Part shown: positions 23,401 to 34,697 of the stretch, piece after piece
Numbering within the stretch: position 1 is the stretch's first letter
Layout: the number at the start of each line of letters is the position of its first letter
Assembly (NCBI GenBank): GCA_037389465.1
Contig: JAZARR010000197.1
Location: 938,501 to 1,002,500, forward strand
Reading direction: 5' to 3'
Origin: Baylisascaris procyonis
Lineage: Eukaryota; Nematoda; Chromadorea; Rhabditida; Ascarididae
DNA length: 64,000 nt
Made by a program: the position numbers and the translations under genes
The notes under the pieces: model-generated
Seen by the model: only the letters and a program-made list of their open reading frames with translations
Told to the model about the DNA's origin: nothing
Databases searched by the model: none

Positions 23401-24172
23401 TTAGCGACATGCAATCATGATGCAAGCCTTGAAAAATCTTTTATTTCTCAACTATGGTAATACGAATAGTGGGTTTTTTTTTAGGAAGGGAACGAAAATA
23501 AAATCCACAACTTCAGGAATTCTTTTAATCGAAACTTTTCGAGTTTCTAGAGTCGCATACTGAAACGTTGTAATATTTCATACGAATGAGTTTTAGCAAA
23601 AATTACGAGACCAATGAATTGAAGATCCAATTTAAAAAGATAAAGTTATATCGATCAGTATATTCCACTCAGCTGGCATGAAGCAAAACTATATATTGCC
23701 ATTCAGGCTTTCGAAAACCTCATCTATTACCACACAGCAGGCATGAGACACAAAACGAGCACTCGTAAAGCACGTGCAAAATTTCACCCATATTGAATTG
23801 GTTTAGACCTTCATCAAAAACTCGTAGAATCACTACGAGGATGTCGAAAAGATTGCCGGAAAAATTTACACCATATGCGCTCCTAATATGCTAATATGCT
23901 AATTAGCGTCGTCAATAATGACTGAATAATTTGCAAAACAATTTTTTTGCTCTTTCTAGTACGATCGTTAAATCAAAGCATTCAAAAAAATTTCGTGTCT
24001 CTCTAAAATAGCTAATATATTTGAACAAATGGGCGAATTTAAAGTGGATATGAATTCTGCAAGAATTCTGAATCACTAAAACCCCTTTCAGGATTGATGA
24101 AGTGACAATAAACACTCTTATGCTCTATGAAATGCGTCTCACTTCCTCAGTCCAATTTCAAGGCTTTCTAAG

Positions 24173-24354
24173 TGGAGTTGTTCGACATACAAAGACATAA
24201 ACGCATGCTCACGTACGTCGATGAGCACAAATGTGACGTTGCCTACTATGCGTTTCACAAATTTAAACTGCCAGAAGCATTTAAGAATCATGGTCGAATT
24301 CAACCTAGATTCGAGAAACCATGGCGAAGTTTATTTAAATGGTTATTAAGTTGA
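24173..24354 (+). CDS. Conserved terminal exon of an unidentified gene (right arm)
   Basis: About 60 codons, ELFDIQRHKRML at the start, YAFHKFKLPEA in the middle, and a WRSLFKWLLS end followed by TGA. An in-frame stop just upstream together with the AG in TTTCTAAG suggests that it starts as an internal or last exon. The copies at 3,994-3,812 (minus) and 19,372-19,492 (plus, 5'-truncated) show mostly conservative or synonymous-looking changes and the same stop region, which is the best sign that it has been coding. No family was recognised. No partner exons could be joined to it. Confidence 0.4.
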
Positions 24355-25328
24355 AAGTAACTGATACAGCTAACAACATTTACACTGAAAATATACACAT
24401 ACGCAAATCCTACAACGCTGCTACATGATCCAATTTTGCAGGGAAAATTTTTGACGGCATGAAAAAAAATGAATCTCCCGCAGATTTGTATGACCGTTCA
24501 ATCACCTGAAACGTTCTTCCAGTTTTTTTTCATTCTGTTACGCTAAGAAACTTGCTACTCAGATAGCTAAAATGCAAAATAGCACATCTCGGCAACATCG
24601 CACCCGTTTTCTTCCCGATATATTATTGACTTGATCGAATATAAAACATAATCCGGTCGTTTGCGAAATATATGCAAATTTCAACCATATTACTTATATA
24701 TAGCCGTCACCTTACAATTGAGACTTTTCTCTGTTGATTGCGCCTCTCCAGCATTAAAATAGTTCTAAGTTGGGAAGTATCAGACGGGGAGACGAATAAA
24801 TACACATATATAAGTGTTGAAAATATGCTTTATAATGGTCTCTATAACTGCGAATGTGTAGTAATGCATGAAAGAGCATCAAAAACCAACCACGAACTAC
24901 TGACACCGTGGTTTTAGTGCCTGAATGAGCACATAGCAGACGTGAGAAAACTATCGACTGTAAATAAACACCCCTTCCCCTCTCCCAAATGAATGGTAGT
25001 CAGAGGCATGGACCGTTTCGAATTCGGCACTGATAAGCACTAAGATCTGGAAGTTGCAGACTTTACGAGTAAATAAAGCCGCATATGAGTACACGCGACC
25101 AAGATGAACACTATCGAAAAAAATGCCACGTAAGTGTTCTCGTAGGAGATGAGCACGCCATTGACACGTTCAAACATCACCGCCTATATCGCAGATATCA
25201 ATGAAGAATCAATGTGATAGTTTAAGAAATATCAATGCTTCAGTAGGTATTTGATCTTCGCGTGGAGTGAACTGATCACTCACAGTAAAAGGGCAAATTT
25301 TTTGATTAAACTCTAGATGTAAGAAAAC
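24234..25328. repeat. Template copy of the 1.08-kb duplicated segment
   Basis: Partner of 19,372-20,447 in the same orientation; part of the right outer arm. Apart from the start of the terminal exon (24,173-24,354) the segment looks non-coding. Confidence 0.85.
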
Positions 25329-26538
25329 ATCTCCGAACACGATCATATGATATTTTTCATTCTGTTTGTAGCGATCATATCGCTTAAATATTTGCATTAA
25401 TCAATGAGCGATGCAATAAAGGTTTCAACGACGAGCTAGAACCGTCTCCAAGTAAAAAAAAACAAAAAAAAAGCGCAGATGCAAAGGAAGCAGTAGTGAT
25501 AAATATGATAATAATTAAGTCGTTTGTATAATTATAACGCAATAAAGTGTTATTTGATTTAAATAGACTTTCTGCAATTGTACTTCCGGCGGTGCGTTTC
25601 ATGATTTTCATGAATTACGCTTCTTAGAGCTTTTTACTGAAAATACCACTGGAATTTCATTGATAGATTGCAAGAAACACCAAATCATTCACATATCACA
25701 TTAACATATCTGAAGTGCAATTTATTACATCCAATAATAGCTGCAAAACTATATGCTAAATTCTTTCAATAAACAAATTTTCAGGAAAGTCCAAAATATT
25801 TCTTCAACGATTGAAAGATTTCGATGATTGTAATGTTTAATCAGAGCTTATCACGTGTCAGATGAAAAGATATCACTGGAGTTTTTTTCTCCTTAATGCA
25901 TTGCTGATATTATGAGTGAATGTATATAAAGTTTATAGAGAGAGAAAATAAATTTCTGAAGTGAACGTTATTCGAAATGTTCGGCCGTGTTCACTTTCGT
26001 ATTTCAATATTGAAACGATTGAGCAGAGAGATGCATGTTCTATTGCAGAAGGCTTGAACAAGCTCTAGGAAGTCCTTGAAGTTCCATCAGTTATAAAAGA
26101 GGTCTGACTGGAATGAGAATTGACCTACAATATCACTTTATGATATAAGCCACGTCCCTCAAATTTCAATGACGTGGTTCTGCCGTTAGCGAGTCGCAAG
26201 AATCGTATACACAGATACGCCGACACACCAGCCAACTGATATATTTTCATAGTGACGTACATGGAGCGCAAAACAGTTCACTAATTTATTTTTCCTTTTC
26301 GGATGAATTTTCTAGACGAATGGAATATGTTTAGAATATCGAAATACGTGAGAGCAAAAACGATAGTTTGTAGATAAAAGGAGAAAGAAAACGTTATATC
26401 GGCCGCAAAATAGATACGAGTTGGTTACGCTGCCGAACAACGATAAGGATGTCCGTAGATTGGTCTAATTAAATGAACTTTTAATCAACGTTTCAGTAAT
26501 GACGATGTTCCTGAATCTATATCGCTGTGCTCTTCAAC

Positions 26539-27332
26539 TTTGACATGAGGAAGCTCGAAGGCCATACGCTCCATTTAGCGTCTACGTATACACATGGTCA
26601 AAATTCATAGGCTTGCACATGTTGCATGCTTGTGCTAGTTTATATTTTGGTGTCGCACGAACGGCAATTGCCACAGACGTTTCCATCGTTACTAAGCCAA
26701 TGTGGAATAAGCCGGATATGCTTTATTGTCAGATGACGGAAGGTTACAGATATAGCAGAGCTGACTTAATAAATATATTGTTAAATCATGGAGAGTACAA
26801 AATTGAGGCAATGCTCTTAAATGATTTTTTTGCTTATTGTATACTAACAGGACAGTTGTTTCATAGATATACATATCTGTATGAACATCACTAATTTTTT
26901 TTTAGTTGCAAAGAACTAAATGAGACCTTTTGAGCGCATCCCTTAAACAACGTCGTCTGAAAAAATATAAACTCTGATTTATTCGCATCTTATAGAATAT
27001 CTTATATATAATGTTATAGGTATTCTCCTTTCACCAAAGGGGCAGTGGTGAAGCGTCCTTGGATTACTACAGCAAACAGTTTAGTTCCCGCCTGTGCACT
27101 TCACTAAACGCGTAGTATAAAAGACAGTTGCCTCCTGCATCACAACCTCTCCATGTCGGTGTTCAGGCGACTATGTGTGGTGTGGTATTGAGCCATTAGT
27201 ACTGAACTATTTCCAATCTGGTGCCATCATTACCTGTCAGATTATATGTGGAACTTATCATCATAAGGAAATTGCGGACTTCGCAACCAAAGGTCTCTGT
27301 ACTCGGAACTTCCTTCAGAATTTTGTCTCATG
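26539..27332 (+). pseudogene. Right-arm copy of the unidentified two-exon gene, broken
   Basis: Mirror of 1,165-1,949. The second exon (27,167-27,332, 166 bp, same phases) is open and very similar. The first exon (to 26,742) has lost its acceptor: CTTCAAC where the left has CTTCAGC. It also carries an 11-bp insertion after GGCCATA, which shifts the frame before CASLYFGVARTAIA. The donor after the second exon reads GTATCT. The outward orientation is the same as on the left. Confidence 0.5.
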
Positions 27333-28548
27333 GTATCTTTTGCCATTATCCCTTCCACGAAGCATCCTTACTTCCATACCGCAGTGGCTGTAGCGTTGTT
27401 GTAGGGTTGTTTTTATATGCTCCATGCTGATTGTTCTAAATTGGTTGTTCATTTGCTGTTGTTGGAATAAAATTACGTGAAATGTGGCTGTATTGATCAA
27501 ACAATATCCCACAATGTCTCTGAGAATTCAAACTGGAAGTCAAATTTCCATCGGATTCTACCGGCGAAAAAATCAGTTCATTTTTCCAGGGTGCAGCAAA
27601 AGTTTGATTTTTCTAAACGCCTTTCGGCATCAGCCAAGTTTTCGTCGATTACAGATTGACAGGAATTTCGATTAGTTAATCTTATTACTGCTAATGCTAA
27701 TATTACTTGGTTATGTGTGGTACCTATTTGCGGCACCAGTACGGATTACTTATTATTATAATCGGCATCTGTTGTTATTGCTGCTAGTAATACTTTGTAG
27801 TATTAGTTGCAAACGTTGATTGAATGGATCCCGTGGTGTTATTTTTTGATTCGAAAGTATTTTTTGCGGGAGTAGTTATCAAAAAAATAGAGAAACCACT
27901 TCCAACATCAGTGAAGGGCCATATAAACTTAAGGTCTATTGTGCTTTATAGGGGTGGAGTGAAGCGTAAATACGGTATCACGGTTTTTTCGGTTTAATAT
28001 GGTATCACAGCGTAGATACGGTATCACAATTGAAAAGATTACTCGATCGAAGCAACGAACACCCCTAAGCCGTTTCACAGTAGTCCGTTTTAGATAGCGG
28101 AGTTCGTCTATATTTTAAAAACTGTCCTGGATGTGTCAGTGAAACACATTCTCAAGAATTGCTAGAGTACCCGAGGTGTGAACGGTTATAGTGGCTTTCC
28201 GCTGTTTTTGGCTGCGCAGCGACGATGGGTAGTCATTAACGATGTCAAGTTGATCCACCAAAAGAGAGGAAATTTTTGTGACAAGTACTTGCTCATGATT
28301 ACTTTCCCTAATATTTTTGCTTTTTAGTGACTTCGAAGCATTTAGATTGGTTCACTACTTCTGTAATGCCGATAGAGCACAAGAAGTCAAAATTTCGGTG
28401 AGCACCTAGGATCAGATATTTGCAGTTTGCCGTTGATAGTTCTAGCATTCGTTGTCAGTCATTACTATACACGGCGTTGAACTCAAACTACGTATTTCAG
28501 TTAACATTGTAGAAATCTCGGCGTGCATACACTTCACATATATAAAGC

Positions 28549-29404
28549 AGGAGAAAAATCTCATAGCACCAAGCAGAATAAAATTTACGAAGCTCAAAGA
28601 AGTTATATTTGTGCTTAAGAAGTGAACCAATGAGAGAAAGGAACCGTTGACATCAAAGGAAAAAGTCCAGGCAAGCATGGATCATCACAATCGTGAAAGC
28701 ATAAACAACGACAATGAAGTAAAAAAGGGGCAAATATCACTGAGCAAATATCACCGATTTGATGGTAACAGATCAGCGTGAACACTTCACGTTGTGTGTT
28801 AAAATGTAGTTTATGTTTTGTGTGCTTACATTTATGTTTCATCTTGCTGGTTTTTATTACGTTTATGATCCTCAACTTCTCTTTGCGCCCACAGCGATCT
28901 CCTTCTTTGCCTATAATTGTGAGTGTTCAGCTGTTCAGCAACGTGGCTAATAAATCTGCAATAACCATAAAGTGTTTCCGATTGCTCATGTCATGCACAA
29001 TAACTTACATTAGGTGGAAAGTATATTTTTTCCAAACTACATATCGTTATCACCGCAAACATGGCGTGGGCTAAATTTCCATACTCAGTACTTCAAAAGC
29101 AACATTCAATCAGCCAATCCTTGTGTTGCCATTTTTCGCGATTTCTCAAGTAGCGTCGCTCCATGCTGTGATTTAACTTTGGGGGTCCTAAGTCCCATTT
29201 TGGAGTTCAAAGAATATGTGGTAGCCGTTGATGATGCACCCTGTAAACGTTTTCAGATGCCATATTCAACGCACCCTTAAGTTAATTCATTAAGTTCCAT
29301 TTCATTTTCGATGTTTGTTCCCATATAACGTTCCATAATGCATTTGTTGGTCGGTTTGAATTCAGTCCTTGATTCCCTCTTTTTTCTTCATGTTGAACAA
29401 AAGC
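28549..29404. other. 856-bp block present in copy A only
   Basis: In copy B the sequence runs directly from TATATAAAGCA to TATTATTTCCC (54,507), whereas copy A has about 856 bp between the same flanks. The junctions share only AAAGC and similar short homology. No terminal inverted repeats or target-site duplication typical of a DNA transposon were obvious. It therefore could be a deletion in B or an insertion in A. A short open frame at 29,014-29,280 (plus) is not convincing. Confidence 0.6.
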
Positions 29405-31341
29405 GCATATTATTTCCCTACTGCATAGGTGAAAAGAAGGATGATGATTGCGATTTTATTCTCGGATCGGTGCAGCGCAAATGATGATTCTCAGCGAGCG
29501 GAAATAAAACCTAAGAGGACTAATGGAACACCCGTCTCTGAGGTATTAATCAAGCCTACGAAGACGAAAAGCACAGCGACAGCAGGAAACTGTAATGTGA
29601 ATGAAATGATATATGGCGCAACATGTGCACAATTTTTTTTTTACACGAACAATCAGTTCACGAAAGAGGTTGGTCACAAAGCAAAGTGTTGCAATCGAAA
29701 TGCGTTCCTTACCTGCTGCAGTGTGTTCTCTTAAACTAATCCATATACAGCATTCCTTCATATTGGCAGTGTGACCGTAATATGCTATGGCCCTATCGAT
29801 GCGCGGTGTAGTAACAAATCGTTTCAATAAACAAATACGGAAAAAATTCAAGCAAGTAATCAAACTTCGCAATACACTTTCTTCAGTCTTTAGAATATCG
29901 TCTAAAGAAATGTCGCTAATTTCACCACACTCTCCGAACAAAAATATTCCTGCTTCCCCCATATCCGAGCGCATCAATGCAAACAACAGCTCTATCGAAA
30001 TGCAACTATCCATACAACAACTCTCATCACCCCGTCTGAGTAACAACCTCCGCATATTTGACTAATTCCACCTCCAAATAAAAGTGGTCATACTTGAGTG
30101 ATACCTCTAGAAGCACTTCTCATAAATGAAATTGAGGAGTTGGAGGGTTAACGCTGCTTTTTCCAAGTATGCAATTCATGTTTACATGCGCCTTGTCCAT
30201 CAAAATGTCTGATGATACACATTATGGAAAAATTCATCGATAAATTCATCCAACTGGTCGTGAAGAAGACGAGTTTCCTCATTCGTTGATCCTTCCATTC
30301 CTTTGCTAAACGAAGCAATTCTTTTTTACTTTTATTTATTAGCAAATGATTAATAATAACGCAGCATAATGACAAAAGCACCTCGAATAGACATGGACAG
30401 GGATGAGGGGTAGTCAAAAGCAGGAAATAATCGCACAATCTAACTTTGAATCAAGCAATGATCCAAATTAGGAGTGCAATCTCATACTCTAGCAACACCA
30501 CGTTTGTGCTCGCTGCACTCCAGTGCGTACATAAGTCGCAGCTAACCCCTTTCTATAATATCAAACGGCATGTCCGATCCCTCTCATAGGTGCATTCAGA
30601 AATCAAAAAATAAAAATATAAAATAAAAGTCAAGTAATACCCTGATGAAGAACCTTGACGAAAAAGGCAATATTAAAATATGCGATTGCAGTAAAAACAG
30701 AGCATGTAGAGGAAAATAAAACATAATATTGGTACCATTCGGCAATTAGAACTTTTTTGAAGATTTCAAACAAAAAGTGGTCGCTTAGCAGCTTCAGAAA
30801 AAGCGGGGTTGGAAATCAGCCATGTCCATTCATTTCTTTAGATCAGTGACATGCTTTTAGTGCAACGCTCTCTCCTTGCAATAAAAATTATGAGTACAAA
30901 ACACGGTAAATCTGAACACAAGAAACAAACGAAACAGAAAAGGAAGAGGAAGTGAAATGTAACTAAACATATGACAATAAAAACACATGAAAAGGCAACA
31001 ATATTATATATGTTAGCAAAACAGCATCAATCTCCAAATGAAACACCCTGAAATCACATTACAACAGCATTAAGCGACGACTATGGGTAGCAAACCCATA
31101 TCGAGTACCGGGTGGGTAAATGGCCACAGTACTGAACAATACTTTCCAACGACACCCCTCACTTCATAGGGCTTAACTGCAGCCGAAATGTCATGCCCGA
31201 TCAAGCAGTAGGAAGTTTGAGGGTTACAAACCAGAAGTGGACTCATCAAAACATCACTGGGCTTCTCGAAATATCACCGAAAAGTACCCGAAAGGGAATC
31301 AACAACTAATCGAAACTGTCATACATGGTAGAGAGGGAAAA

Positions 31342-31495
31342 GACGCAGAGTCAGCACTCACAGAGATGCAAGAGACGCAGAGTCACCAATCACAGAGACG
31401 CAAGAGACGCAGAGTCAGCAATCATACAGGCGCAGGAGACGCAGAGTCAGCACCACAGTGATGCAGGAGACGCAGAGTAACCACTCACAAAGAAG
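31342..31495. repeat. 31-bp minisatellite, five units (copy A)
   Basis: Tandem units beginning GACGCAGAGTCAGCACTCAC and GACGCAGAGTCACCAATCAC and so on, about 31-32 bp each and imperfect. The array is five units long here and two units at the matching place in copy B. Confidence 0.9.
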
Positions 31496-33558
31496 GCAAT
31501 CGATATATGCACATAGCCACGAAGCCAATAGCGGCCCGTCAGAGATTGCTCAGCACGCATCACCTTTAGCCGATTGGCTGACCATCGATATAATGCTACC
31601 GTACTTATTTGTCCCGCCCCAAGATCAAAGCTACTGTGACAACGCCCGCACTACACCAAAAAGTTACTTTTTTTTGCAGTAGGGTTATCCACAAACAAAG
31701 GCAAAACTAAAAAAAAAATTCCCAATCAAACAGAAAGCATTTCATAACGCACATCTCACACAAGATCATTTCAAAGGATTCTGCAGCCACAAGGTCATTT
31801 ATTAATGTCCGCCATATTCCACCATCAATAATTACTGCTTCGTGGAAAGTTATCAATAAAGGGACCACTTCATGAATTCGCAAATGTAAGTCTCGTCAAC
31901 ACAAACGTACAGACTATAGGACGGGTCTAGTCAAAAGCCGCTTAACGAAAGAATCCGAAGTGAAATCGAAAGGGTCATTGGAATGTTGCGAGCGCAAGGA
32001 TGGCCATAGTGCGGATTCCGATCACTTAGTATGGATCCCCAGTACATCACCAAGGGTCCATTTTGAACTTCACTGCAGTACTTCGCAATTTTTCGAATGC
32101 AGAGGTAAACATTCGAGCATGCTGAGCACGCATTCAGTTTAGAATGCGATGATGCCGCGTGCGCTTTTGCAATGAGAAAAACATTGCTCACTTGCACAGG
32201 GTGCTTCATGTTGTATTGAATTTAAAAAATTAAAGAAAAAAAGGAAATTTGCGGCTAGCTGCCACTCTCTTTTCAAAATATTCGTCTAAGCAGCAAGCTT
32301 GCTTCCCTTCTGTAATAGCAATCAGCTAGCAAAGATCCTTCAACCACCAACCGACTTCCCAATATCGCATCATAATGAAAAAATTCACTTGCTCGCACTA
32401 CTGAATTCCATCACTGAATAACACCGTAAAAGTTCTATTAAGTAAGATATAAGCCTATTTTTATCCGCAGTGCATCTAGACTATAAAGTCTGCAATATAC
32501 CAGTTGCTTAGATTTGCGCAGTTTACCTACTAGTAGTTCAACGTAATACTTAACCATGTTCTACAGAAAAAAAATGAAGTAATGGGCACTGAGAGAGTTA
32601 TAACTAATTGACAGCTTCTCTTTTTTTTTCTAAGTACACATTAAGAAATAGAAATCCCTCATTTCTACGGTCACCTCAAATCTGATCTGTAGATAGCGGG
32701 TAAATGAAAAAAAAGACCTGACAAGCGTATGAAACCTTTGATGAGACGAATTGCCTGCAATTCTCGCACCATTTTGCCAACTACCTTCATTTGCTTGCCA
32801 TTTAATACCACTTATAAGAATCGGCGATGCTGTATAACCACTGAATTGTCTGCTGAATCAAAGGATTAGAATGAAATCAAAGGAACAAGCAAAGAATGTT
32901 GAAAGTAAGAAATAAACAAACGAGCGCATTTAAATTGAAAAAAAAAAAGAATATAACAAAAGAATAACAAATGGGACAATGGGGGTGGATGAAACCTGAA
33001 ATAAGATTACAACGTCATCCTGAAAAGAAGTTCTTGCATGAGAATATGTACGAGCTTAAAATACACTACACTTAATACAGAAGAGAATCAGGCATTATAT
33101 GATTCAAACCTGTGCCGTCCTTCCTTCTCCATGGGAGTGCTGTTGAGAATTTCGCTTCATTGTCTGATGGGAGATCCTGTAACTAATACAGCTGGCAATA
33201 TAATTGAACGAAGAAAATAAACAGCGAATGTAAGGAACCGATACGCGAGGAATAGAAAATGCATGTGCCTGTGCTTTGGAATTGATCAAATCGATAAAAT
33301 GTAAGCATGGTGCGTATGCAAAAAAAAGTTAAATATTCCTTGTAAGTAAGCTGAAATTTGAAAAAAAATTGACCAAGGCTGCTTCTCGTAGACGTAATTC
33401 GAATGTTACTCATCCATAACCGGCGACAACAAGTGATAGCATATTTAGAGCTAATAAATACGATTCACATGCAAATGAAACTGCGATGAACAAATTTCCA
33501 CCTCATAAGTTCTAATTTAGCGCACAAACAAGCGCTGATTTACCACCTTCGATGAGCC

Positions 33559-33866
33559 TTAATTCGCTTCACCCATTCCTCTTATTTCATCTTCTTCCTT
33601 GAAAATATATGATCCCGAATCAAATGCAGTCACGGTCGCAATTCTAGTTTTACGATTGTAACGTGCGCGGAACATTTGTGAAACATTATTTGCAAGGAGG
33701 AGGGGAATAAAACATATCCAATAATAAAAGATGAAAACGGCGAACAGATACCAGCGGTAAATTGTACAACGTGAAATATCACAAATGCAAACGAACGCAC
33801 CCAATCGATTGTGGAGGCATGAGGCAGCGAGATCAAATACGTTCTTTCATTTAGAAGCATCTTCAC
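33559..33866 (-). CDS. Possible C-terminal exon(s) of a membrane protein
   Basis: Two overlapping frames are suggestive. One begins MKMLLNERTYLISLPHASTI and is conserved in copy B (58,939 downward). The other runs through a hydrophobic helix (YLFAVFIFYYWICFIPLLLA) into a polar tail, RARYNRKTRIATVTAFDSGS, and an acidic end with a stop. In copy B the second frame is interrupted after the helix. Both frames being protein-like suggests a hidden splice or frameshift. The family is not recognised. Confidence 0.28.
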
Positions 33867-34640
33867 TGAAAAGGTCGTGATCGTTTATCTCTATGACTGC
33901 TGCACTTAGTAATGAGAAAGCTGTAGTGATCAATGGCTTGAAGCGCGTCCCACATCGGTATTACAAACATCGCAACGCAACGATACAAGTCAACGCTTAA
34001 AGTAGAACGGTTGCGTGTTAATGCGAGCCCAAATGACAGTGGACACGATCACCGTTAATATTCACTGCGCACGCCGCTCACGAACCTATGATAAGACTAT
34101 ACTTGTCGCGTTGCGTTTTCTCTGCCTCCTATAATAGTTACTGTTTTTTTCTCAAACATTTCTGTAGAACTGCAATATATATATATATATATGTATATAA
34201 TTTCCGTGTAGCATATTCTGAACTTGATGCGAATGCTAATAGTTAACGAGATTACTATAGGTAGCAATGTTAAATTTTGATTTGACGGTTTCGGTAGAGG
34301 CTGAAATGTTTTAAAAAGAAATACCTAAATAAGTAACAGCATATCCACGCCGTCTGCTCAGTTAATGATCGCTTATATCGCTTTTGAAATCAAAAATATT
34401 GAGTAGATTGAGCTCAGTACCATCTGCATATGCATAGAAGAGACTTCTTTATTGCTTAGGAATAAATGGTTTTTTATTTCCATAGTGAACCATCTCACAT
34501 TTGCCACTTCCTATTTTTGAAGGAGTGCAACCTTTTGCAAATTGTGTCCAAGAAATGCCGATTGTCCTCATTAATACAATTCACTGGCACGCGCCTGTAA
34601 ATACACAATGAAAATTAATAATCTATCATCGATGAAGTAA

Positions 34641-34697
34641 CTTAGTAATAGAGAAATAGTAATAGGGAAAGTAATAGAGAAATTAGTTATAGGGAAA
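34641..34697. repeat. Short tandem repeat (TAGTAATAGAGAAA-like)
   Basis: Four imperfect units of AGTAATAGAGAAA / AGTAATAGGGAAA at the very edge of copy A. Copy B has only one such unit, so the duplication boundary falls inside or next to this array. Confidence 0.7.

Larger units (their letters stand above)
22395..28497. repeat. Right outer arm of giant inverted repeat
   Basis: Reverse-complement partner of 1-5,695. Pairing runs from 22,395 (partner 5,695) to at least 28,497 (partner 1). Shared landmarks in mirrored order are the GT92 first exon (23,283-23,396, minus), the terminal exon at 24,173-24,354, the two-exon unidentified gene (to 27,332, plus) and the 60-80 codon segment near 27,830. 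The outermost part, from about 27,816, also belongs to the direct duplication with 53,931 onward, so this stretch exists three times in the window. The right arm carries more frame-breaking changes than the left in the segments compared. Confidence 0.93.
27816..34655. repeat. Direct segmental duplication, copy A
   Basis: This matches 53,931-60,073 in the same orientation, collinear from GAATGGATCCCGTGGTGTTA to the stretch ending AACTTAGTAATAGA. Differences include an extra block at about 28,549-29,404 absent from copy B, about 155 bp near 28,165-28,320 also absent there, tandem-repeat copy number, and many substitutions. Most of it looks non-coding; 30,070-33,500 shows no convincing exon. The first 0.7 kb overlaps the right outer arm of the palindrome. 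Confidence 0.92.

Noticed and set aside
1..28497. Palindrome as a plain assembly mirror (one haplotype joined to its own reverse)
   Set aside because: Arms differ by substitutions, indels and lost splice sites, and the region between the arms is not mirrored, so a simple artefact is unlikely; it is not excluded without reads.
29546..30055. 169-codon minus-strand open frame, the longest in copy A
   Set aside because: The matching region of copy B is split into unrelated shorter frames, and only a short stretch (ISLDDILK) is conserved; no splice sites or family.
31342..31495. CRISPR-like array
   Set aside because: Units are contiguous and imperfect without unique spacers, in a eukaryotic context: a minisatellite.
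34166..34197. (AT)n run as a regulatory TATA cluster
   Set aside because: A simple microsatellite, largely missing from copy B, with no supported gene start nearby.
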